Below are positions 11,045-23,000 of a stretch of DNA of 64,000 nucleotides, one piece after another; the stretch's first letter is position 1; every line of letters begins with the position of its first letter. Both the position numbers and the translations under genes were made by a program. Origin of the DNA: Antennarius striatus (taxonomy: Eukaryota; Chordata; Actinopteri; Lophiiformes; Antennariidae); the NCBI RefSeq assembly GCF_040054535.1, contig NC_090796.1, positions 12,008,001-12,072,000 of the forward strand, given 5' to 3'. The notes beneath the pieces are model-generated. The model worked only from the letters and a program-made list of their open reading frames with translations, was not told where the DNA came from and made no database searches.

Positions 11045-14000
11045 GCGGGGGCGCACACACGAGTGTGCTTGGTTGACAGTTTATACAGGAAGAGACACTC
11101 GGACACAGTCACATACTGAATGGCTGTCTGTGTAGCACACTGTTCCTCTGTGTGGTCGGCACATGGACGAGCAGATGATGAGTTATCAGACCCCACCCCC
11201 TCGTCACATGAATTATGAAGTTTACCTCTTTGTCCTCAGATCCGTTACAGACTTCATCGGTGACTCAGTATTTTGCAGCTGAAGGTCCCTTTTGAGTGCG
11301 AGCGACACTCAACTCTGTGGATCCTCTAGTAAATTATTCAAAATAAATTATTTCTGTCAATTACCAGGCGTCCGTTCCTTCGATGGCATTTACTTGGAGG
11401 TTAAGCTGTGCTTGAAGTGTTTCAGAAAAATGGCACAGCCCGTTGTGTTAAGATGCAGAACAAATATGGCTGCAACCAGCAATTATTTTCATTATTGATT
11501 GATCATTTCCAGCTGCCCGGGGTTTTACTATTGAGTCAGTCGTCCAAAGCCAAAGTCACCACAAAGAAAATACTGATATTCAAGAATCTGGAACAGGTTT
11601 GGCTGTTATGAGCTGAAATATTTTAGGCACTAAATAATACTTAGTGACTTATTTTCTTTGGATTGACTCATCTTTTAATTTTTCCAGCTTAACGAAGAAA
11701 ATTTAAAGTTTCCTTTATTTATTTGATTCTTTACTGGGACCTGTACATACAGTAATGCCCATTTGTGCAGTGTTTGCATACACAAAAAAGATCTTAATTT
11801 AATTTATTTCCTATATGAAATGTTTAATGTTTTGTTTAATGGTATGGTTTCAGAATCAAAACTGATTTTACTTATAAATTATAATAATAAGTGTTAGGTA
11901 GCTTTAATGACATGGGGTGAATTTTCAAATAGAAATACAGTCTTTAAATACTGGTGACACCAGTTAGATTGTTAGTGTTCAGGGTTGTCGTAGATTTGGA
12001 AGCAGCTGTCCTTCATCAAACTGTGACTCACGTCGGTCGTCTGCTGCCACGACCCTCATTTTACAACCCATGCAGTTGGATCACTGTGTAAATCGACCGC
12101 ATTGGCCGATGAAAGATAAACCCGTAAGAGCTCTGTTATCTGATGTTGGGGCCTTCTTGCTCCGAGGCAACCCAAAGCGGATACCCTGGCACGCCCGGCT
12201 TTCTGCGAGCGTCGTTTTCATTGAACTGAGTTCGCAGGAAGTGTAGCATGAGCCGGCGATGACTTGATTCCCAAAGGAGCTTCCAACAGCTGTAAGCTAA
12301 AGGAGCTGCCGTCTTTGGAAGTGTAGAATATCTCACAACCTGCCAGAGCGGTCGGAGGGGCTGCAGCTATTTTCAAATCTCTTTTCACTGCTAACTGCCC
12401 CCACCCTCATGTCTGTCTCCATGTAGCTCTGTGTGTTCCTGTCTTTTCCTGTCCCTCCTTGTGTGCCCTTTGTGCAATTCCCTGCCTCTCACTGTCTGCG
12501 GTTGATCCGTCTTGCTGTGGGTCTGTGGAATTCCATTGAGGAACTCTTGGGATTGTTGGAATTCCAACTAGAGTGCATGTGAGGGTTAGCAGCAGGGCAC
12601 TGCCTGTCCCCGTGATCCAGGGCTCATTATCACGCAGGCCGGCTATCACCTGCCCTCACATGCTGAGTCTCTCTGCATGTCTCTGTTTCTAGCCTGCAGA
12701 CTTTCCTGTCAGCATTTTTTTTTTTTTTCCTTTCACTGTTCACACACACGCACACAAATGCATGACAAGGTTGATTGCATGCTTATATCGGGTGCGGCAG
12801 AAACCAGGAGCACATCTTCAGTGGCTTTGCTTGGGCATCTCACCACATAGTTGAGCTCATGTGATGCAAATCACCACGAATTATACGTACTGCTGCTTTT
12901 AATTAAGCCACCCTGCCTACCACAGTGTGCGAGTTAGTTGCTGAGCTCATCAAGAATAAAGGACAATATTGCAGTTCGTTTTACTTGAGTGCAATATGAA
13001 GTACTTCTACATTATTTCAGTATCATCTTAGGCTGTTTCATATTTTTGCTCCTCTGCCTTTATAACAGATAAATGTCAGAAGTATAGTTAAAGGTCCCAT
13101 ATTATGCAAAACACACTTTATCACACTTTATTTTAATTACTGTATCTATATATTTTTCATTATCATATCGTAAGTGTCATATAAAGTGTATCATTTATTT
13201 CTTTGGTCGATAACTCCCCACAAAACAAAAACGGCTGAATGCAAATTTTAAAAATGTTTTCTTGCTACCAGAAGTGGAAGTTGCCGTTAACTTCCATCAT
13301 CAAACAATCTTTTAATTTTTGGAATTGTTACATAATTCACTGACCTGTTAATCACAATTTCTGTAAACCAATGATTTGATTAGTGGATTATATGCCAGTG
13401 AAGGATCTCAGTGCTTTCCTCCTCTCTGCTGTGTGATAATACAAAGCAGAATGCGAGCTTATCCCTGCCTGCTAAAACGATTACATAATCCACCGCCCTT
13501 CTGACCCCCCACAACGTACTCTTTTTTTTTCCCACCACCTCCCTTTGCTCCCTTCTCAGTTGGCAGCAGAAGATTTGCAGTGTTCTTGTCGTAGGAGCCG
13601 TCATCGTTCATACTGTGCTTAGCTGCATGTCAGTCGGACTTACATGCGTGGCGTCTGGATGGCATGCATAACCAGCACAACAGGCAGCAGGCCAATCCCC
13701 GCTGCTTAGGACTTAGCGCACCTCACATGCTACTTTTTCCTGCAGCTCACTTTATTCGAGCGAGACAGCCGTGTCTAGCCTGTACTTAGGTCAGAATTGA
13801 CTAGTAATGCACTGTGCATGGTGATATGCATCCTGAGGAAGAATAAATCTGACTTCTTCATATTGCCTCCTGTCTCACGATCTCTTAATGCTTTGAGGCC
13901 ACAAGGCATATTTTTCACCATATTAGCAGAGATAGATAAAGGATAATTTCACTGCAAACACAGGGTAACATTTTTTGTTTTGCCATTTTGAAGGTAAATC

Positions 14001-17000
14001 ATCTAACAAATTATTTGACTTTGACTTCTCATCATCTTGGGAAACCTGGACTTTCATCCATTGAAAAGGTTTCAAAAATATCTTTTGATAGCTAGCAGGC
14101 AGATTGTGATGAATAGGATTTCAGGAAAGTTGTCCTTTTGTGTAGATATGAAGTATCATTAAACACGCTTTCAAAAGAAGTACTCAGCAAAATATTGACA
14201 CTTGATGATCTGATATTACCGCTGGTTTGTCAGTATTTATGTATGTCACATGTTAAGAAAAAGATACCAAATATACAGGAAGGCAAAAAAAGTCTCAAAA
14301 TGTCAATACAAGAAACAATCAGGATCAGAGGAGAGTGTGTCATAGCTGGCATTAAAAATATATTAATCCTGGATCCATTCTACCATTTTGTTTTCTAATT
14401 CTTATTTATTTTGATGTCTGCAAGGTTAAATTTTGGTAAAAATTCTATCCATTCTCCACCACATTCCATTCATTCATTCATTCATTCATGAATGAATGGA
14501 ATAACGCCAGTCCGCCGCAGAGCCACAAAGAGACATATACAAACACTCACGCACTCACACACTACGGTCAATTTGGGACCAGCCAATTAACCTGAAGTGC
14601 ATGTTTTTGGAGGTGGGAGGAAGCCAGAGAACCCACGCAGACACAAGGAGAACAGCAAACTATGACAGCTCGGGACTCGAACCTGGAACTGCCTTGCTGT
14701 GCAGCGACAGCGCTATCCACTGCACCACCGTGGCGCACTCCACCACATTTGTTGATGAAAAAACATGGAACTCACATCAATTTTCATGTCAATCATGAAG
14801 AGAGACACGACCAATCCTGACAGTTGAAAAGGAAATAATCTTATATTGATTCTTTAGTCAACACTTCAAATGCAATTCTTATCATTGTTATTGATATGAT
14901 GAATAATATTTTTAATCATGTTGAACATACTGTGCCAGCAATATGCTGAGACGTGTCTGTTAACATGTGTGTGTTACACTTTGTACATGCACAATGTGCC
15001 CAGTATGTTCCAGAATTGCGTGACTACTGTCCCAAAGCTCCTTCTTGTAATAAAGTAACACATTGAGAGGGTTTTACAGTCCTGCTGCAGGTGTTCATGG
15101 TCTGTTTTTGCCTAGTTCTTAGTGTGTGCTGATTATTGACCTGCTTCAGGTTTCCAGTTACTATTGTTGTCTGTGTAAACGCCTCTAGGAGGGACTCAAA
15201 TTGACATTTTAGTCCCAACAAAGCTGCTCTGGGAAGCAGAGACAGGGAGATAAGCAACGAGAGGCCAGCCGAGGGTCACATAGTACAGCAGCGTCACGCC
15301 CAGGAGTGTCTGAATAAACCTGGACACCGTGTGTTTGTTTGTGATGTGCCTAAAAGACAGTTTTTTGACCGATAGATCAATCCGTAGCTACGCATGATTG
15401 TTCTTAAATTTTCTTCACAAGACAGGAATTCCAGTTACTCATCTGGATCTGCTCCAGTTCTTTTGAAGAGTCACACCTTCAGTTTCACTTTAAAAAGCAT
15501 GTTATGACATCGAGAGGGCGGAGCACTGTGTGGCCGCTTTAAATATTACTTTAAAATTTGGTTTGTTGGCTGCTCACAGTCACATACACATTCAGGTTGT
15601 TCTGCATGAACAGATCCAACATGACTTTGCCTACATATACCTCTACTGGAACGAGCTCTGACTGGCGTCGGCTGCCGCAATCTAGTCTGAGGAGGTTTGA
15701 GCCGGATGCTGTCTGGAGACAGAGACACACACTCACGTGATCACACCCATGGGAAACTATAACTCCCCATTAGCAAGGAGTCCAGCCTTGAGTCCAGCCA
15801 TCAGTGCAGGACCTCCAGATGGAGCAAGCACACCTGAGCTGCAAGATCTCCTCCTTCTCGTTCTCCTCTTCTTGCTCTTGGTGTCTGTTGTACTCAAGTA
15901 GGATCTGGATTCAATTACTGCATCCAACCGTAAGTGTCAGTGATGAGACAGAGCTTTGGCCTTCTGCTGCCGTTGCTATGTCAACAGGAAAGGAACTGAA
16001 AGACAGGTGCGATGCATAGGAGATGCTGTGTTGGTCTTTGTCTGGATAAGGAAAGTTTGAATCAGTTAGCATCAGTGCCTGATGGCTACTCTCAACACAA
16101 CCAGCGAAAGCTGTTTTGATTTTGAATTTCACTAATGCCCAGCACAAATTGGCCTTTTAGAAAGTAAGAGTGAGCAGCTAACTCACTCTTAATATTGTCA
16201 AGGTTTGATTGAAGTTTCCCTTCTCTTAGTGCTTTAAATGAATTTCCATTGGTCCTCACTCTGCTTATAAATTGATATATAAATTGATGCAGATCACCTG
16301 ATCGCTCGTCCTAATTGTTGTTAAGACGTTAAGTGTGCTTTCATCTTTTGGTAGGCTCAGCTGCTTGTCCTCTGGAGTCTCATCTGGATGCTTTTCTTCT
16401 GCCTTTACTCCACTAGAACATACTCCGTTTGTACTCTCCTGTTGGTGTAATACGCTGTAGATTGATTCAGAGTGGATCACATTAATCTGCAGCAATCAAG
16501 ATAATCATTGATGTAATTGATCGAATTTGTCAAACATTTCACGTATTACCAGTTTTCGATTTTGTACAGGTGTCAGTTCTGAATATTTGAGCAGTAGAGT
16601 GAATTCAATTTAAAGGTGTCACTTTCTACTTATTTGCCGTTGGAAAATAATCAAGAAAATAATTACCAGATCAGTCAATAATGAAAATATGTAGCAGTTG
16701 CAGCCATAATTCTTGCATTGTCAGTTTTTAGCGTAAATATCAAGTAATTTATATCTTCTGCTGTTTAAAAATGGGTGAAATGTTGCATCAACAGGTCTAA
16801 CTTTTGCAGTTAAACATGATCCAGTTGCAATTGAGTACTATCGAGTCCTGACACTAACCAGTAATCAATCAATCAGACTTGATTTACCCTCAGGTTCCTA
16901 ATGATGTTCCATGGCTTTTTATGCATTTCCAGGTAAGAGGAAGCCGGTGCTCAAGCTCTCCAAAGAGGTGTTTGAGCAGCCTCCTCCTGCTGCAGTGTAA

Positions 17001-20000
17001 GTTGAATCATACCTCATCAGTGTGAATAATGATCGTCACATCCTGCTCAACACAAAGAGTTCAATTTTTCCAATATATTGTACAAATGCTGGCTTAATAG
17101 AAACTCTTTTCTTACATCAATTGCTTAAGTTCACAGTTCACGTTGGATATATTGTTTGAGTTCCAATCCCCTGACATTTGCAGCGAGTTATGCCGCAGCG
17201 AGGCTCATAACCGTTCAGAATTCTCGTTAACATGAAGCTTAGACTTTAAGGGGGTAATTCTCAGCTGCAAGGTAAAACTAAACACTTGTAGCTTTTAGCA
17301 ACAGAGATGTATTGCTAAAATTTGACTTTATGTTTTTTTTTAATTGTTTCATTTTTATTTTTAGTCAACTTTATCCAGAACAGAGACTCAAATCTTCGCC
17401 CCGACAAGCTTTTATTAAAATCATATTCATTGTCCCTCTGGGATTTTTCTTTTTGGACATTTACTTTTTATTTTGTCGTTATTTCCTCCAACAGATGAAG
17501 CAGTTGACGATGAATGAATAAAAGAGAGAAAGAGTTATTTCCTCTGCATTTGCCAAAATGTAACCAGTTTATCATGTCTGTTTTTCTTTCTGTGTGATTT
17601 AGACCCCCTAGAGATTTGGACTCTAAAGCTTGTGTGACCATCGGAGAGAAGGTAACTGGCTCATTTTCTGGACTCATTTTGGATCGGCACATTTTGGCTT
17701 TCATCTTCGCACCTTTCCCAAATCCCCTTCAGGGGTTCTATTTTTTCCTCTTGCCTTGGACTCTTGCATAACTCCTCACTGTTTACTTTCTTTCCCTCCT
17801 CTTCTGTTCGCTGTTAAGAATGCCTGGATGAACATTACAGCCGAATTGAACACTTCTGATTATGGGGAGACTGGAATGCCTTTATTGCCCATCCTGTTGT
17901 AAAAATATTTATTTTAAACTCATCAAATAAATGGAATTTTCCATTGGCAGAAACGCCTACTTTTTCTTTCTTTTAGTTGGCTAGAAGTCCAACTGAATGA
18001 TTTTTGCTGACTAACTTACAAAAAAATGTAACATCTGTGATGGAGGCAGTTTTTAGAGATTCAGAGTAGAAGTGTCTTTGTCTTTAAAAAATATAGATGA
18101 CAGATATATTGTTTTTAATCTCTGGAACATCTCCGTTCATGTTAAGCCTTTTTTTCCACCTCTCCTCTTGTTCTTACGCTTTTCTATGAAACAGAATTTC
18201 GAGGTAAAAGCAGATGACTTGGAGCAGATCTGTGAACTGGGCCGAGGAGCGTACGGAGTGGTGGACAAGATGAGGCACGTCCCCAGTGGGCTGATCATGG
18301 CTGTGAAGGCAAGTGAAGAGCAGCTCTGCACTCACAGAACCCCCCCCCCCACCACCACCACCACCAGATTCACACAGAAGCCATTTGGTCGATGAACGAA
18401 AAATAAACGTCAGCAGTACAGTCTCCACGCACAGTGCATTCACACGCGCTGTGCTGATGTTGTGTTGTTCATTGTAAATAAAGTTGCCACAAAGAATGGT
18501 ATTTGCATTCTAAGGACTAGAGAGTTAGTTTGGCTGCACCTGTAGTGAAGAGGAAGTCAGATGTCTGGCTCGCTTCATTAAAACTGTTTTTCTTGTTTTG
18601 TTGAATTTGTAGTCTTGTCATATTTCATTTGTAGTCCTCCTCCAGTCACGTCACTTGAGGCAGAATTTTCTCACAAGCCGTTGACTTATGAAGGGTTTCT
18701 CTTCGAGCCAGCAGATTTCCATCACCCAGAAAATGTGCTCTATTTGGAACACACTTAAATTTTCAGAAGTGGAAATTTTGCTAAGCTACTTGTTTAAGAT
18801 TTTCATTTCAGTTGAAGAAACATTTCAAATTCAAAAATGCATCACATTACCGCCAACATGCAGCGATGGATTTAATGCTTAACGGCAATATTTCATTCTT
18901 CTTCCCTTCGTTAATGTGAGTGAGGACTGTGCGTTGTTTCACTCTGTATCTTTCAACATTGTCCTCACTCAGCGGATTCGGGCCACAGTGAACACTCAGG
19001 AGCAGAAGAGGCTGCTCATGGATTTGGACATCTCCATGAGGACAGTTGACTGTTTCTATACAGTCACCTTCTATGGGGCGCTGTTCAGAGAGGTGACGTA
19101 TAAATCTCAACTCATCCACACCAGCATTGCATCAATGAAGCTTTCCCAGAACTATGGCCTCTTGTGTCCTTACAGACAAGATTTCCAGTTTGCATTACAA
19201 CAGTTTTAAGTGAATTCTTTATCACATCTTCCAGTATCTATGCTAATGTTAATACATTTCAGATAAGCCAACATTAGCTGCTATCTGACTATGGATCATT
19301 TGGTCTGTCAAAATCTGCATCCGTTATTGACTTGCAGGAAAATAACAAACACCCCTCGCAAGAGCAAAGTAGATATTCAGGATTTCCTGAGCGTGACTAA
19401 CACACTGGAAAATCTGTTGCTTCCCATCTGTCTGGAATGCATCCTGGTGCTTTGTTCCTTTCCATTTTTTTCTTCTTCTCTTTTCCAAATTTGACTGCAT
19501 GTTGCCAGGGTGACGTCTGGATCTGCATGGAGCTGATGGACACCTCCCTCGACAAATTCTACAAGCAGGTGATCGAGAAGGGTATGAAGATCCCGGAGGA
19601 CATCCTGGGAAAGATCGCCGTCTCAGTGGGTTCACTCTAATCACTTCATGCAGGATAACGTGAATGATTAAAAATTCATACGCTATGATATGCTTCCTGT
19701 GAATACTGAGCTGGTGCAACGTTAAAGACAGATATTTGTTATGTAACTGTCATTTGTTTATGGATGGGCTTTGTTATTACAGATAGTAAAAGCTCTGGAG
19801 CATTTGCACAGCAGTCTGCAAGTCATACATAGAGGTAAGAGCCTCTTAATGACTTCTGTGATGCATCATCTCTTCCTTCCTTCCTTCCTTCCTTCCTTCC
19901 GTCCTCCCTCCCTCCCTCCCTCCCTCCCTCCCTCCCTCCTTCCTTCCTTCCTTCCTTCCTTCCTTCCTTCCTTCCTTCCTTCCTTCCTTCCTTCCTTCCT

Positions 20001-23000
20001 TCCTTCCTTCCTTCCTTCCTTCCTTCCTTCCTTCCTTCCTTCCTTCCTTCCTCCCTCCCTCCTTCCCTCCTTCCTTCCTTCCTTCCTTCCTTCCTTCCTT
20101 CCTTCCTTCCTTCCTTCCTTCCTTCCTTCCTTCCTTCCTTCCTTCCTTCCTTCCTTCCTTCCTTCCTTCCTTCCTTCCTTCCTCCCTCCCTCCCTTCCTT
20201 CCTTCCTTAATTAAAAAAAAAAGCGTGCAGTCCTTTGCATGTACTGTACACAAACAGTGATATTACAAAGTATTCCTGAGCCCTTGTAATTATACCCTTT
20301 GCACAAGCAAATGTGTTTCACAAGGTGGTGAACTTCGCCCTATCTTTGCATGCGAACGATCTGAGGAGGATGCCTCTATCATCACCAAAATTCTATCATG
20401 TAACCTGTTCAGTTGTGAAATTATTCACTATAGTTTAAGAATTTCACAACTTTCCCAGTCTGGTTTTACCTCTTGTGCTTGTTTTTAGAAATGTGAGAAC
20501 AGAGTGGTGTCGGTAGATTTAACGTAGCTGAGCAGGAAGTCAAAAACGTTACAGATTTATTTGCAAATCTAAAGCATTCATTCATTTAACCAAGGACCTT
20601 TAACTTGTAAACGTGAACATGGCCTTTTAAAGGGTTTTAATCCTTCCTGTGTCAAACCTCTGTGGCCCGGCCGTGACCGCTGTGTGGCTCCTGTTTCACC
20701 AAACCTCTTTAATCTTAAGGAGAGGTTGTAAGTGTAAAAAATAAAGTGAATGCTAGTGTGGTCAAAAACCATGATCTGGCTGCACACCAATGAAACCTGT
20801 TGCTGGTTTTTTTTTGGATATCGTTTTGTCATTGTAGACGTGAAGCCCTCCAACGTGCTGATCAACACTCAGGGCCAAGTGAAGATGTGCGACTTCGGCA
20901 TCAGCGGATACCTGGTCGACTCAGTGGCTAAAACCATGGATGCCGGCTGTAAACCCTACATGGCGGTAGGCAGGAAAACAACCTTTTTTAAAAATATAAA
21001 ACACTAGTGATTCATTTCTGTATAAAAAGATTACAAGCCATGGACAGACAGCATGTAAAATTGGTATTTATAGACATGATTATTTATATATCTAAAAATG
21101 TTCCGGAATTTATTGAAATTGACTTTGACAGTAGCTCTGAATGCTGCTCTCTTGGTCAGCCTGTCACAGCTCATGAATTTAATAGTTATTTAGGCTGAAT
21201 GAGTTTTGGAAACACAAAATTGTAATCCGCCAATTACATTGCAGCAACTCAGTATCTTTATACTATTGGGTTAAGATTTGCTGACAGATTTGCCAGGTTG
21301 CAGTGTCTTTCCTCATTGCCATTTTTGCTGCTTTGCTGTAATTCTTTGTAAATTAGAGCTGTTCTGTTTTCAGAGCAGTAAAAAACTTGAGGAATGTGTA
21401 CCCTATCGCCCGCAGGCTTGCAGGTAGACATCTTTGCAAACATGACAATGCAACAAAACAGGAACTCAATTGGGAGAATATTGCTTTGACGTGCTAATAG
21501 TTATTACAAGTCAAAAGCTCCTCGGGGAGTTCTACCCGTTCTACTCGCAGAGTGGTACTAAACAGTATTTTTAAAACAATGCATCAAATGAAAATGTAAA
21601 AACAAAACGACATTGTGAAAGGAGTCGTTCGTAATGATGCACAGAAAGCTTTGTGTGGCGTTTGAGATCATTGTTTAGCTGCTTATATTTCTGTTTCCAA
21701 GTGCAGCAGGCATCTGTTTTCAGACAACACTCTAAAATTAAACTTGTAACATGTATGAAATGTCTTCTTACAAGGGAGGCCATGTAGTTCAGTGGGTGAA
21801 CAGGTTCATCTCTGCCTTCCTCCATTTTTATCCACACCTTTAATACGCCTGGTTACATTTTAACCCTATCTGCTTGGCTGCTGATTGGCTGAGTGGGCTT
21901 TTAGGGCCAGGTTAGCACTGAGGGAACATAGCAGCCTGTGTGTCTACAAGAAGTTAAGGATGGTGGGGAAGTGAGCAGGTCAGCCTTGACAACCGACGCT
22001 GTAAGTGACATCATCTGACCTTCTGTCTCGCAGCCGGAGAGGATCAACCCTGAGACAAACCAGAAAGGCTACAATGTGAAGTCTGACATCTGGAGTTTAG
22101 GAATCACGATGGTAAATCAGCTTTCACGGCTCTTTTCATTTCCATGTGAATTTATATTGCACACTTTCTAGACATACTCAATCTCATATTTCTTATATTG
22201 GTCCATCTCACTAATCTTGAGGTCTTCATTACAGCTAAATCCAAATTAAATTATGTGAAGGGTAGGGCATGTTTCACATGTAAAAAGGAAATTGGTGCAT
22301 GATCAGGCACAACTTGAGGCAAAGTGGTGTCTAGACATATGATTAAGAATGGTTAAAAGTCCATAACCTTTATATATATGCCTTTCAGACAATGTTTTGG
22401 CTTTGTGGAGTCTGCAATCAATTGCTTTTTCTCCTCATTTTGAATCTGGTTCATCGTTTGGCTTCAGGTTTTAAAGAGAAACAGTCAGTGTACTAGAACA
22501 AGACTAACTTGTCTTGAACAAGAGAAGGTTTTTAATGATAAACCCATTAGTTCAGTTTCAGTAGTCAAAGGTTAATATCTCGTTTCCCAAAATATCAAGC
22601 AGTTACTGGATAGAATAAAATGTGCTGGATTGGATCACATTTTTGGAGTATCTGTCCTGTCTTCAAGACACACTTCAAAGGCACACAGACAATGAATGTA
22701 AATACAAATGTAAAGGGAAGATTTCATTGTGACCCAGTTAATCTACAGGATAGAGGGCAGGTGCTTTATTACATCTAAATAATTAATTCTAGCATAACAT
22801 AAGGTGTTGAAGGGGAAATGTTTTTGGTTGATGTAAAATGACTGCACTTAAACAAAAAAATGATTGGAGCTTTGTTATATACTTTGCTGCTTTATATTGT
22901 ATTGTCCCAAGTATTTCCAACTATGATCAGTCGAGAAGAAACTTTTTTTAAAGGTCGACATGGTGGCCGTTTGACAGAAAACATTAGCACATGTTTCTCT

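Larger units (their letters stand above)
8049..16932 (+). other. MAP2K6 intron 1 (8.9 kb)
   Basis: This phase-1 intron follows only 19 coding nucleotides. It contains a GT microsatellite (11011-11046), a minus-strand V-SINE (14463-14736) and a 50-codon small ORF (15749-15901). Long first introns of this kind often carry enhancers, but I see no specific site that I can defend. No other gene is apparent on either strand. Confidence 0.8.

Noticed and set aside
19846..20253. Long open frames on both strands over the CCTT tract
   Set aside because: They are low-complexity translations (PSFL and KEGR repeats) of a microsatellite, open only because the repeat lacks stop codons.
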